A stretch of 64,000 bases of DNA from the NCBI GenBank assembly GCA_033557465.1, contig CM066032.1:1313878191-1313942190 (forward strand), written 5' to 3'. A program made the translations under genes and the position numbers. This document shows positions 53,961 through 64,000 of this stretch, in pieces. Under the pieces are notes generated by a model, which was not told the DNA's origin, ran no database searches, and was given only the letters and a program-made list of their open reading frames with translations. Position 1 is the stretch's first letter, and every line of letters begins with the position of its first letter. Source of the DNA: Ichthyophis bannanicus (lineage: Eukaryota; Chordata; Amphibia; Gymnophiona; Ichthyophiidae).

Positions 53961-54092
53961 TCTCTTAACATTTACTGCACAAATCTCAGGTAAGAGACAT
54001 CTTCATACTGAGACAGATTCCTTATAGTGGGGGAAGAGGGGTCAGTATATATTTTGTTTTATAGTGCACTCATCATTAGGGAAGGACACAGC

Positions 54093-55560
54093 TAGTGTAG
54101 TTACTTCACCTGTAAGCAGGTACTCCCCATGAACAGCTGGAATGTCCTTGTGTACAGGTGACATCCCCAACAGAGCCCTCCGCAGAAACACTCCCCAGCT
54201 TCCAATGGAAGCTTTTGGGAGCCTACATCGGACATGCGCATTTGCCTGCCCACCTGTCACAGTGCCATCTTATTGCCAGTATGATAACCAAACTAGTAGC
54301 CAAGAACAACTCCACAGGGAGGTGGGAGGGTTGTGAACTTATTCCTGTTGTTCACGGAGAACACCTGCTACAGGTGAGTAACTACACTTTCTCTGTGAAC
54401 AAGTTACAGGCTACTGAAAGATCGAGGAGGCTAAAGACCAACAGGGGCAACAAAAACTTGGCCAAAGTTAGTGTCATACCAGGAATTCTCATCCAGACAG
54501 TAGTGAGCTCTGTGAAGGTGTGGACAGAGGACCACGTAGCAGCCTTGCAAATCTCCTCCGTGGAGACAGAGCGCAGACTGGCCACGGAAGCAGCTATGGC
54601 TCAGACATTGTGAACCATGACATGACCCTTGAGGCTCAGACTTGCCTGAGCATAGGCGAAGGAAATGCAGTCCGCCACCCAAATGGACAGTGTGCATCTG
54701 GAGACAGCCATGCCCAGCTTGCTGGGGTCAAAGGAGACAAAGAGCTGGATAGAATGTCAATGTGTTCTCGTCTGCTCCAAATAGAAAGCCAGGGCATGTT
54801 TCAAGGCCAATGTGTGAAGATGAGCCTCCGCCCTGCTGGCGTGAGGCCTTGAGAGAAAGGTGGGAAAAACCACAGAGTGATTTAGGTGGAAAGAGGTAAC
54901 CACCTTGCACAAGAAAGGCAGATGTGTTTGCAGCACCATCCAGTTGTGATGAAACCTGGTGTATGATGGGTGAGTCACCAAGGCCTGAAGTTCACTAACA
55001 CGGTGAGCCAATGTGAGCACCATGAGAAACACAACTTCAAGGTCAAGAATTCACCAGCAGCTCAAAGGGAGCTGATAGGAGCGCCGTCAATACTACATTA
55101 AGTTCCCACACCACCGGCGAGGGCTTAATCAGAGGTTTAGAAAAAAGCAAGCTCCGCATGAAACAGGCCACCAGTGGCTGAGCAGAGATGGGTTTGCCCT
55201 CCAAGCCACGATGGTAGGCCCCAACTGCACTCAGGTGGACCTAGATAGAATTGGACTTGAGGCCAGAGTTTGAAAGGTGCAGAAAGTACTCTAGCAGCCT
55301 TTGCACCAAGCAGAAGAGATCCAGCCCCTTTCTGCACACCAAAGCGAGAAACTCCGCCACTTGAAGATGTAGGAATGATTTGTCGAATCGCTATGGGAAG
55401 CCAGGAGGATGTCAGTAACCTCCCCGGGTAGGTTAAGCTCTGAAAGAACTACCCGCTCAGCATCCAAGCCGTGAGGGCCAGGTCCGCCCTCCTGAGAGAT
55501 GAGGTCAGGGTTGCAACCCAGCCAGAGAGGCTCCTGCCAGGAGAGTTGAAGCAGCAGGGG
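54093..55560 (-). mobile_element. DIRS copy H, low-coordinate part (split by I)
   Basis: Terminus GTGTAGTTACTTCACC is at about 54095, and a hairpin partner or internal complementary region at 54332-54410 (GAACACCTGCTACAGGTGAG). YR fragments follow. The body is interrupted at 55561 by copy I and resumes at 61326. C and H share subfamily features (TGTTCACGG-type termini). Confidence 0.75.
54382..55500 (-). pseudogene. Tyrosine recombinase of DIRS H (decayed)
   Basis: It has MVLTLAHRVSELQAL (box I, Arg kept), MASLRSVSTEEICKAATWSS, and an altered end in which HYC of the A-type reads in another frame as RAHYCLDENS. The core-binding part near 55,380 is broken. Inactive. Confidence 0.7.
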
Positions 55561-55745
55561 AAAGAGTAGTTACTCACCTGTAACAGGTGTTCTCCAGGAG
55601 CAGCAGGAATCAGTCCTCACTTATGGGTGACATCGGCGCCGATGGAGCCCCCGTGCGGAGCATTTCCCCAGCTTTCTATGAAAGCCTTTGGGAATACTAC
55701 ACGCATGCGCGGTCCCCTTCCCGCCTAAAGGTGCCATCTTGCTCA
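55561..55745 (-). repeat. DIRS I low-coordinate terminal repeat
   Basis: AAAGAGTAGTTACTCACC start; inverted partner at about 61165-61325. The NRF-1 core has decayed to CACGCATGCGC. Confidence 0.85.
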
Positions 55746-55829
55746 GTCAAATGACATAGCTAAAAAACAGCACACAAAAATGAAAAAAATTAACTATGTA
55801 GAACTGCAACTCCCAGGGAAGGAGGGAGG

Positions 55830-55915
55830 CTGCTCCTGGAGAACACCTGTTACAGGTAACTACTCTTTCTCCAGGACCAAGCAGGAAGTCAGTCCTCACT
55901 TATGGGACTCCCCAG
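55830..55915 (-). repeat. DIRS I internal complementary region
   Basis: CTGCTCCTGGAGAACACC...ACTCTTTCTCCAGGACC is complementary to the joined ends, slightly shortened relative to A. Confidence 0.8.
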
Positions 55916-55922
55916 CTACAGG

Positions 55923-57079
55923 CTACCGAGGACCCAGAGCTGAAAAATGAGCTCCCTCTAGCCTCAGCATCAGAGAAAGGATTTCACTGAAACATACCTC
56001 CACCGGTACCCCAACCAGAGGGCTGGAGGGTAGGAGTTGCCTAAACCTCAAAGAGATTCCGGAGCACTGCCTGACCGAAAGCACTGTCGCTGCGGGACTC
56101 CCTCTCCAGGCAGTAATGGGCCGCAAAAGTCTGGCTTGAGAACCAAGTTGCAGCCCTGCAGATGTCTGCCAACGGTACAGAGCGGAGATGAGCTACTGAG
56201 GCAGCCACTGCCCTGACACGGTGGGCCGTGACCTGACCCTGCTAAGGAAGGTCAGCTGCCCTGTAAGCCCAGGTGATACAGTCAGCCACCCAAATGGACA
56301 AGATACGCTTGGACACAGGTACCCCCAAGTTATTGGGGTCAAAAGATACGAAGAGCTGAGTAGCCCTCCTATGCCCCTGCGTACGTTCAAGGTAGAAGGA
56401 TAAGGCCCTCCTACAGTCCAGGGTATGCAGGACTGTCTCATCCCGGCTGGCATGGGGCCTAGGAAAGAATGTTGGAAGAACCACCTCCTGGTTGAGATGG
56501 AAAGAGGAGACAACCTTGGGGAGGAACTTAGGATGAGTCCTAAGGACTACCCTGTTTCTATAGAAGCGAGTGTAAGGCCTGTCACAGACCAGGGCTTGAA
56601 GTTCACTCACTTGCCTGGCCGAGGTTAGGGCCACTAGGAATAGAGTCTTCCAAGAAAGGAAGTGGAGAGGACATGTAGCCATGGGCTCAAAAGGTAGGCG
56701 AGTCAATTGCTGCAAGACCACATTCAACTCCCACTCAGGGGCTGGTGGACGGAGAGGAGGCTTGAGCAATAGCAAGCCTCTGAGAAATCTGGACACCAAG
56801 GAGTGAACTGACAAAGAGTGTCCCTCCACCAGAGAGTGGTGAGCACCCAAACAGAATTGGACTTTTAAGGCCCTGATTGGACAAATGCAGTAGGTACTGG
56901 AGCACTACTGGCACAGTGCAGGTGAAATGATCTTCCTTGCGTTGCTGACACCACAAGGAGAACCTTCTCCACTTTAGGGCATATGTTTTCCTGGTGGATT
57001 GCTTTCTAGAGGCCAAGACCACCTCTTCCACTTCCTGAGGTAGGCCCCAGGGAGCCAACACTACCCTTGCAGCCTCCAT
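55923..57079 (-). pseudogene. Tyrosine recombinase of DIRS I
   Basis: The 202-codon piece 56242-56850 has ALTSARQVSELQAL, where the box I catalytic Arg is Gln (codon 56611-56613, a CpG-type change). 56735-57079 holds ASRKQSTRKTYALKWRRF. The C-terminal piece 55923-56126 is out of frame with the rest. Predicted inactive. Confidence 0.85.
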
Positions 57080-58911
57080 GCCATCAGATGGAGAGATGTG
57101 AGATTGGGATGCAGAAGGGAACCCTGATCCTGAGATAGAAGGTCAGGTTGGAATCCCAGAGGCATGGGTGTCTCCACTGCCAGTTGAAGTAGCAGGGGGA
57201 ACCAGGGCTGCCTTGGCCACCTGGGAGCAACCAGAAGTACTGAGGCCTTGTCCCTGAGAATCTTGAACAAGGTTCGGGCCACCAGAGGCATGGGAGGAAA
57301 CGCATAGAGCAGGCCCTGGGACCAAGAAATCAGGAAGGCATCCGCCGCCATCCTTAGGGGATGCGGTTGCCTGGAACAAAACCTGGGCAGCTGGTGATTC
57401 AGGGGACTGGCAAAAAGATCCATGGATGGAAGTCCCCATTTGAGGAAAATCTGTTGAACCACCAAAGGGTGGAGCCGCCATTCGTGGGGCTGTAGAATTC
57501 TGCTTAAGCGGTCTGCCAGAAAGTTCTGGCCAGGAAGATAAACAGCCCTCAGCAACATCTGGTGCCTGAGGGCAAAAGAGCAAAGGGCCTGTGCTTCCAG
57601 GCATAGAAGCCTGGACCCAGTGCCGCCCTGTTTGTTCACATAGAACATGGCTACTTGGTTGTCCGTCTGAACTAGAACAGACTGGTGGGCCAAGGTGTGA
57701 GAAGAAGCCTTGAGGGCTAAGCGAATAGCCCGCAGTTCCAGTAGGTTGATCTGTTGCATGGCTTCCCATGGGGACCAGAGGCCTTGGGTGCAGCTCTCTT
57801 GACAGTGTGCACCCCAGCCCTGTAAGGAGGTATCGGTTGTCAACACCACTGTGGGGGCAGGCACCTGAAAAGGCACCCCCTGCAGCAAGTGTGTGTGTGT
57901 GTGGGGGGGGGGGGGTGTAGCCACCACTGAAGAGAATCCAGGAAAGGTTTTGATACCCTTACTTTGTCTGCTAGGCTCCCTGTGGCCTGCTTCCACTGGG
58001 ATCTGAGGCACCACTGCGCGGGCCTCATGTGGAGGCGGGCATTGGGGGTCACATGCACAGTCGATGCCATGTGTCCCAGGAGTTGCAGACAGAGCCTGGC
58101 AAGAACCCATGGCAGACTGAGAAACCGGGATGCCAACTCAATGAGTCTTTGAGCTCTGTCCTCTGGCAAGTAAGCCCTTGCTTGCAGAGAGTCCAGCCGT
58201 GCTCCTATGAACTAGAGGTTCTGGGAGGGGAGCAAAGTGGACTTTGCGAAGTTTATGACAAAGCCTAGGTGTTGAAGGAGTGCGACAGTCCTGAAGGTGG
58301 CCTGCCTGGCTTCCTGGTAAGTCTGGCCTCGGATGAGCCAGTCGTCCAGATAGGGGAAGACAAACACCCCTTGAGCCCTCAAGTAGGCTGCCACCACAGC
58401 TAGGCACTTTGTAAAGAACCAGGGGGCGGAGGTTAGGCCAAAAGGCAGTACCCTGTACTGGTAATGGTTTCCCCCCACCACGAACCTGAGGTACTTTCTG
58501 TGGTCTGGATGAATGAGGATGTGAGTGTACGCATCCTTTAGATCTAAGGAGCATAGCCAATCTCCCTGCTGGAGGTAGGGCAGAAGTGTTCCAAGAGTAA
58601 GCATCTTGAACTTCTCTTTCTCCAAGAACTTGTTGAGGTTCCTGAGGTCTAGAATAGGCCTTAGGCCACCTGTTCTTTTTGGCACCAGAAAATACCTGTA
58701 GTAGAACCCATGCCCCTGTAGGCGAGGAGGCACAGGCTCCACTGCCCTGTCCAGAAGCAGTCCCTGAAGTTCTTGGAGGAGGAGGTTGGTGTACAGGAGA
58801 GGTCTCAGAGGTTTTCCTGGAAAATAGACAGGAGGTAGCTGCTGGAAATGAAGCATATAGCCCTGGTGAATGATGCTTAAGACCCAAGCATCCCCTGTAA
58901 TGGGTGGCCAC
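57061..58911 (-). pseudogene. RT/RNase H/Dam-like gene of DIRS I
   Basis: 58212-58856 is open and holds the RT: SLDLKDAYTHILIH and VFPYLDDWLIRG are intact. A TAG ends it near 58,212. The frame continues to a (GT)7-G13 tract at 57889-57915, which shifts it. RNase H and the Dam-like tail are then open (57061-57840: LTTDTSLQGWGAH, LLELRAIRLAL, VQTDNQVAMFYVNKQGG, MDLFASPLNHQLPRF). Domain residues are largely kept, but the reading is broken. Confidence 0.85.
57889..57915. repeat. (GT)7-G13 tract in DIRS I RNase H
   Basis: Expanded simple sequence where A-type copies have a short GAGG-like stretch. It causes a frameshift. Confidence 0.8.
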
Positions 58912-59045
58912 CAGTGGGCAAACAGGGCTAAGCGACCTCCTGTGCAGGGATGGGGCAGCAGGGGCGGAGAGGCTATGCCTTGGGAGTCAAAAACCCCCTC
59001 CCCTGCTGGGTAGGAGTAGGAGCCGGAGGCTTGGGGGCCTTCTGC

Positions 59046-60915
59046 CTACGGGGCCCATGTCCCTGGCCCCTTGGCCTGCTGCCCCTGAGGGAGAGCTGGG
59101 GAGGCCTGGTACCGAGGGAAAGGTTTGTAGGCAGACACCTTTCTGGGGTAGAAGGACTTTTTACCTGAGCCCTTCTTCTTGTGAGAAGGGGCAGAAGTCT
59201 TTCTGGACAGCCTTGTCCTGGTCAGGTGCTCGGTTTCGAGCTCAGCCGCCTTCTCGGCCATGGGTTTGCCAAAAAGGTTTTCACCTCGGCAAGGGACATC
59301 GACCAACTTGTCCTGTACCCAAGGCTCGAGGTCCGATGACTACAGCCATGCCTGGTGTCGGGCCACGATACCGGCGGCCGCCACACGAACCGAAGCCTCG
59401 AAGCCATCGTAGGCCGCTCGGGACATGAATTTGGAACAGTCCCGGATTCCTGAAGACAAAGACTGGAACCTCTGCAAAGGTTCCCCGGAGAGGCCAGCAG
59501 AGAACCCGGAAAGCTCCTTTGCAAGGTCTCGGGAGTACATGCCCATGTACAGCTGGTATGACTGGACACGGCAAGCAAGCATCGAGCCCTGGAAGCACTT
59601 TCTGCCGAAAGCATCCAGGTTCCGGGCCTCCCTGCCGGGGGGCACCGCAGAGTGCATCTTCTGGCTCTTCAGATGATGCATGGCAGATCCCACCACCATG
59701 GAATGGTGCAGCAGCTGCACCTTTTGGAAGCCAGGGCTCTTACGGAGTCGATAAATGGAATCGACTCGCTTGCTCAAGACTGGCGCCGAGGCCGGTGTCT
59801 CCCACATCCGGAAGAGGAGCCGTTCCAGCATCGGAGGAACCGGTACAGTAAAGGCCTCCTTCGGAGGAGAGTCATACTGGAGGGCCTCGAGCTCCTCGGC
59901 TCGAGGCTCCTCCTCGGGGTCCGCGGGAATCGCCAAGGCCTTGGCCATGTCCCGCACGAACTTCAAGAACCGGGTGTCCTCCGGAGGGGACCTACTCCGG
60001 GGCTCGGACTGCGGTGAGTCTGACGGGACGCACTGAGTCCGGAAGGTATCGGGGGACTCCTCATCCTCCGTCTCCCAGGCTGACTCATTCGAAGAGTCGT
60101 CGAGGTGCTCTGACCGCACGGGTCGAGGTGGCACCCACCCCGACGCCGAAGGCACCAGCATCGACGCCCTCGGTTCCGAGCGGGAGGTCGAGGGAGACCT
60201 TGACCGAGGGAGACCTCGAGCCTTCATGGTCTCGAGTATCGGCTCGGTCTCCAGGGTCGACTTTGACGTCCCGGTGGTCGGGGCATATGCACCGAGGCTG
60301 GCCATCAGTACCCGCTGCTGCTCCATGAAGGCAGACAATCTGCACTACAAGGCGTCAGCCTGAGTCCAAGCTCAGGAGACTCAGCAACCACCGACTTGGG
60401 CCCCGGTGGCGTCGGGCCCGACGTCGGCTCCCTCGGAGGAGAGTTCACGAGGACTACAGGACTTACGTGTCCGACGGTCTCTGGCTCTACACGAGGTACT
60501 TTGGACGGCTTCTCCTGCTCCAAAGGCCCGGGACAGCGGTCAGGGGTCTTAGACCTGGCCCTCGAGGAACCAGGGACCTCTTCCAACGCCGCCCTCGCGA
60601 GCCGTTTCTTCCTCTTGCGCTCCCGGTCGGGGGACCCCCTGTCCTAGCAACCCCGGCGATGCTCGGGATCAGACTCCCGAGATGTTGAGGCCTCAGACGA
60701 GGTCCGGGCGCGGCCAGAGGCAGAATCCGAAAAAATCCTTTCCTTCTGGTGCTGACAGCTTCGAAGTGCCTTGGTGGACATTTTGCCACACAGGCCACAG
60801 ATCATGGGATCATGATCTGGGCTGAGGCACCGAAGGCAGCAGTCGTGTGTGTCGGTGAGAGAGACATTAGTTTCTTGCACCGATCACACTTCTTGAAACC
60901 ACTGGAAGCCATCGG
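59046..60915 (-). pseudogene. gag-like gene of DIRS I
   Basis: The start ATG aligns with A (plus GGAAGCCATCGGGG near 60,905). An extra AG pair near 60,860 (GAGAGAGACATT against AAGAGACATG) shifts the frame within the cluster, leaving HDCCLRCLSPDH and CGLCGKM in another frame. A stop lies near 60,644. The central 59340-60338 piece is open for 332 codons with VVGSAMHHLKSQKMHSAV and YQLYMGMYSRDLAKEL. The C-terminus extends to about 59,046. Confidence 0.8.
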
Positions 60916-61164
60916 GGAAAAAAGAGCCCCCGCGAGGTCAAAAGACCGGCCTTCCAGGGAAAAACATAAAAAAGGGCGTGAACGCCAGCCACGAAGGGCA
61001 AAAACCGAAAAATAGAGAACAGGCTCGATACCGGTGTACCGAACCCAGCGGGAAGGGGAACCGGCGTCGAACTCGGAGAAAAAGGCGAAGAAATCTTCGA
61101 AAAAACGTCAACTTTTCCCAGGTGACTAGGACAAACGTCCGAAGGGCTCCACGGAAAAAGAGAG

Positions 61165-61325
61165 ACTGAGCAGGATGGCACCTTTAGGCGGGAAGGGGAC
61201 CGCGCATGCGTGTAGTATCCCCAAAGGCTTTCATACAAAGCTGGGGAAATGCTCCGCACGGGGGCTCCATCGGCGCCGATGTCACCCATAAGTGAGGACT
61301 GACTTCCTGCTTGGTCCTGGAGAAA
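61165..61325 (-). repeat. DIRS I high-coordinate terminal repeat
   Basis: It has GGATGGCACCTTTAGGCGGG, GCGCATGCGTGTAG (decayed NRF-1 core) and TCGGCGCCGATGTCACCC, and ends GGTCCTGGAGAAA. Confidence 0.85.
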
Positions 61326-62689
61326 CCACAGCTGCCTGGGCCAGTACAGCACAATGAATATCATGGTACCCTAGTCCCCTTGGAGTCTTTAGTAACAGGA
61401 TCAGGGGTATGTGTAGAGCAGTCTCACTCTCCAGTTCAGGAGGTGGTGAGTGTCTGGTAGGGTAGCAGCAACTGAAAGGGGAGACCCCGTAGAAAATTCT
61501 GCATCTCTGGCCACAACCAGAGGGACTTTGCAAGGGGTGGACCAACCCCTACTCATCTCTGAGGCAGCCCATAAACTGCCACCATTGAGCGCTCAGGGTC
61601 CACTTAGTCTGATGCATCTGGAGGTGGGCCAAAAGGGTGATATGTACCATGGAGACCATGTGGTCCAACATCCACAAAGTCCTCCAAGCAGTTGTGTGAC
61701 ACTTCTTACAAACGGTGTGGACCACTTTTGTGAGCCACTGCAGATGGTCCACTGGGAGAAAGACTCTGCCCTGAGTGACATTGAGGAAAGCCCTGATGAA
61801 CTCGAGCTGATGAGAAGGTAGGAGGTGTGACTTGGGATAGTTTACCATGAACCACAGTCGCTTGAGCACCTGGATGGTCAGGTGGACAGAATGCCAGATG
61901 CCACCTAGCATGAAGCTCTTTATGAGCCAATTGTCTAAGTAAGGGAAGACGAAGACCCCAGGGTCCAGAGGTAAGTGGCGATGATGACTTTCAGGCACTT
62001 GGTGAAGATCCTGGAGACTGATACCAGTCCGAAGGGCAATACTCTGTACTGGAAGTGCTGGATGCCCAGCATGAAGCACAGGTACTTTCTGTGCAGAGGA
62101 TTAGATCAGGTGTGTGTGTACACATCCTTCAGATCCAATGAGCATAGTCAATCAACCTTGAGGAGATATGGGAGCAACTTCATGAGGTAGACCATATTGA
62201 ACTTTACCCGTACCAAGAAGCAGTTCAGGTTCCTGAGGTCTGGGATGGGCTGGACCCCCCCCCCCCTGTCTTTTTTGGGACCACAAAGTACCAGGAGTAG
62301 AAGCCTCTCCTGAGCTGGGTGCACCAGCTTGATGGTCAACTTGGTCAACAGAGAGGCGATTTCCACCTGGAGAAGACAACAGTGGTGCGGGCCTGGGAAG
62401 AAGGGAGGCAGAAAGTACCTGCCTCAGATGATCTGCAGAAACCAGGTGCCTGTGGTGATGAGAGGCCACCTGTATGCAGAGTGGATGAGTTAACCCCCCA
62501 CTTGAGGCGGCACTCTGGTGGGAAACGGGTGATTGGCTATGTTCCAGAGGACTCAGCCAAAAGCCCGCCCTTGGTTGTGGCTGGGGGCCAGGAGGACCTT
62601 CTGGGGCTTGGCGTTGCACTGCTGGCATGGGGCCTGTCCCTTTGGCTGGGTACTCTGAGGGCTCTGGTAGTACTGTTGTTTCTGCCAGT
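61326..62689 (-). mobile_element. DIRS copy H, high-coordinate part
   Basis: It continues H after I. The join GCAGCAGGGG/AAA/CCACAGCTGCC matches C at 17217-17245 (CAACAGGGGGAACCATAGCTGCTGG). It contains the rest of Dam-like/RNase H and RT and is cut at 62690 by copy J. The region corresponding to RNase H is partly missing, so an internal deletion is likely. Confidence 0.75.
61549..62500 (-). pseudogene. RT of DIRS H (decayed)
   Basis: The piece 61549-62079 keeps VFVFPYLDNWLIKSF, with the second Asp of YLDD now Asn, and LGHMVSMVHITLLAHLQMHQ-like text (DHMVSMVHITLLAHLQ). 62148-62366 has the IPDLRNLNCFLVRVKF region. A C12 run at 62255-62266 lies in the GG(F/L)RPI position. Inactive. Confidence 0.75.
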
Positions 62690-64000
62690 AAAGCATAGTT
62701 ATTCACCTGTAACAGGTGATCTCCGGGAACAGCAGAAATTTAGTCTTCACATATGGGTAACGTCAGTACTGATGGAGCCTGTGCAGGAACGCTCCTCAGT
62801 GTCCAATAGGAAAGCTTTTGGGAGCATCCCACTGCACCTGCGTAGCTGCCTTCCCGCCTCTCCCTCCTCAGTTGAGTTTGTAGCTGAGATAAAAGGAGAG
62901 GAGAAGACGACGACAACTTCTAGGGGAGGAGAGTGGGTTGCGAAAACCAAATTCCTGCCGTTCCCAGAGATCACCTGTTACAGGTGAGTAACTACACTAT
63001 CTCCAGAAACAAGCAGGAAAGCAGTCTTCACATATGGGACACCCTAGCTTGGAGATGCCAGAGAGATGACCTCAGGGTCGGCTGTGGAATCACAGGTATG
63101 CCTAAAGATGTCTTGTATCCTCCAAGGATGTCTGGTATCGAAACCTGGGATGGAGGGTAGGAGTTTATCTAAGTCTGAAAGAGATGCTGGAGAACAGCTT
63201 GGCCAAACAAGGCATCCCGGCGGGAGTCCTTGTCCAGGCAATAGTGAGCAGCAAAAGTGTTGGCAGAAGACCAAGTTGGTGCTTTGCATATCTCATCAAT
63301 AGCTACAGAGCATAGATTTGCCATAGAGGCAGACATGGTTCGAACATTATGAGCAGTGACGTGCCCCTTTAGAGAAAGTCCTGCCTTTTCATAAGCAAAG
63401 TATGTAGTCCGCTACCCACTTTGAGTGAGTTCGTTTGGATACTGGCAAACCCAGGTGACTCGAGTCAAAGGAGATGAAAAGTTGGGAAGCTTTTCAGTGC
63501 TCTCGAGTTCTCTGGAGATAAATAGCCAAGGCACGTTTGCAATCCAGAGTGTGGAGGGTTGCCTCTGCCCTAGAGGAATGAGGTCTAGGGAAAAAGACAG
63601 GAAGATAGACTGGTTTAAATGGAAGGGTGAGACCACCTACAGCATAAAGTGAGGATGAGTCCTAAAGACAACTTTATCATGGTGGAATCGTGTATAAGGA
63701 GGGTCAGCCATCAAGGTCTGGAGCTCACTAATGCGCCTTGCTGAAGTGAGGGCAATAAGGAAGATGACCTTTCATGTGAGGAACTTCAGTGAAGTAGTGG
63801 CTAGAGGTTCAAATGGCGGCTTAAGAAGCTTTTCTAGAACATTAAGATCCCATGCCACTGGAGGGGGCTTAATGGGAGGTCTAGTTAATAGAAGACCCTT
63901 CATGAAGCGTGCTACAAGCGGCTGAGAAGAGATGGGGTGGCCATCTAAGGACATATGAGAGGCAGCAATTGTACTTAGATGTACTTACCGAAATGGTTTT
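62690..64000 (-). mobile_element. DIRS copy J, low-coordinate part, runs off the window
   Basis: Terminus AAAGCATAGTTATTCACC is at 62690. The internal complementary region is about 62935-63045 and encodes GGAGATAGTGTAGTTACTC. It is the F subfamily (GTCCAATAGGAAAGC, CAGTTGAGTTTGTAGCTGA shared). The recombinase is visible to the window end. It is inserted in H. Confidence 0.85.
63044..64000 (-). pseudogene. Tyrosine recombinase of DIRS J, partial
   Basis: Box I reads LTSARRISEL near 63,730-63,750, with the Arg kept. 63772-63954 has PISSQPLVARFMKGLLL. The C-terminal 63044-63400 covers the HXXR and Tyr regions but is frame-broken (the AHNVRTMSASM region gives H-N-V-R). The N-terminus lies beyond the window. 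Less decayed than F, but not open as a whole. Confidence 0.75.

Larger units (their letters stand above)
55561..61325 (-). mobile_element. DIRS copy I, full length, inserted in H
   Basis: 5.76 kb with both termini. AAA at 55561-55563 and AAA at 61323-61325 flank it; the uninterrupted H sequence inferred from C has one such A-run. Termini match A. Gag, RT and YR are each broken by a few indels or stops. It is intermediate in decay between A and G. Confidence 0.9.

Overview
The window looks like intergenic or intronic DNA from a vertebrate with many tyrosine-recombinase retrotransposons. An amphibian is the best guess, possibly a caecilian or salamander. The reasons are at least thirteen DIRS-type bodies with gag, RT/RNase H and tyrosine recombinase (YR), together with CR1- and L2-type LINEs, tRNA- and MIR-like SINEs, and hAT-, piggyBac- and foldback-type DNA elements. 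The species is inferred. No intact host gene is visible. The only host-like sequence is a damaged exon-like stretch at about 4.28-4.54 kb that resembles an ATP10-type P4-ATPase.

Layout: 0-1.7 kb holds a CR1-like LINE 5' part (+). 1.7-8.6 kb is a mosaic of SINEs, MITEs, LINE 3' ends, a minisatellite, a DIRS gag scrap and an unclassified repeat called X here. 8.6-14.4 kb is DIRS copy A, nearly complete, with open RT and YR and a broken gag. 14.5-20.0 kb holds two joined fragments, B and C. 20.4-26.9 kb is D, a divergent DIRS family with a LINE nested in it. 27.8-38.4 kb is F, split by E, whose gag and RT are open but whose YR is truncated. 38.7-42.8 kb is a long CR1-like LINE (-) that carries a hAT element with a perfect 8-bp target duplication. 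42.9-45.0 kb is L, an old DIRS remnant. 45.0-46.2 kb has a piggyBac-like MITE and another MITE with an internal SINE. 46.4-52.1 kb is G, full length but decayed. 52.4-54.0 kb is K, an old remnant. 54.1-62.7 kb is H, split by I, and 62.7-64.0 kb is J, which runs off the end.

All DIRS bodies point the same way: coding on the minus strand, gag at the high-coordinate end and YR at the low end. The best copies show canonical DIRS organisation. Inverted terminal repeats flank the body, and an internal complementary region near the low end is the reverse complement of the joined termini. Three partly overlapping genes follow: gag with an N-terminal Cys/His cluster, RT-RNase H with a Dam-like C-terminal domain, and YR. 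By family knowledge, gag packages the RNA, RT/RNase H makes a DNA circle with the internal complementary region as splint, and YR recombines the circle into a short matching core. The I-in-H junction shows such a core (AAA), using C as the paralogous empty site. The A/E terminal repeats also carry NRF-1-, GC-box/E2F- and YY1-like motifs, so they are candidate promoters. No copy is fully intact.
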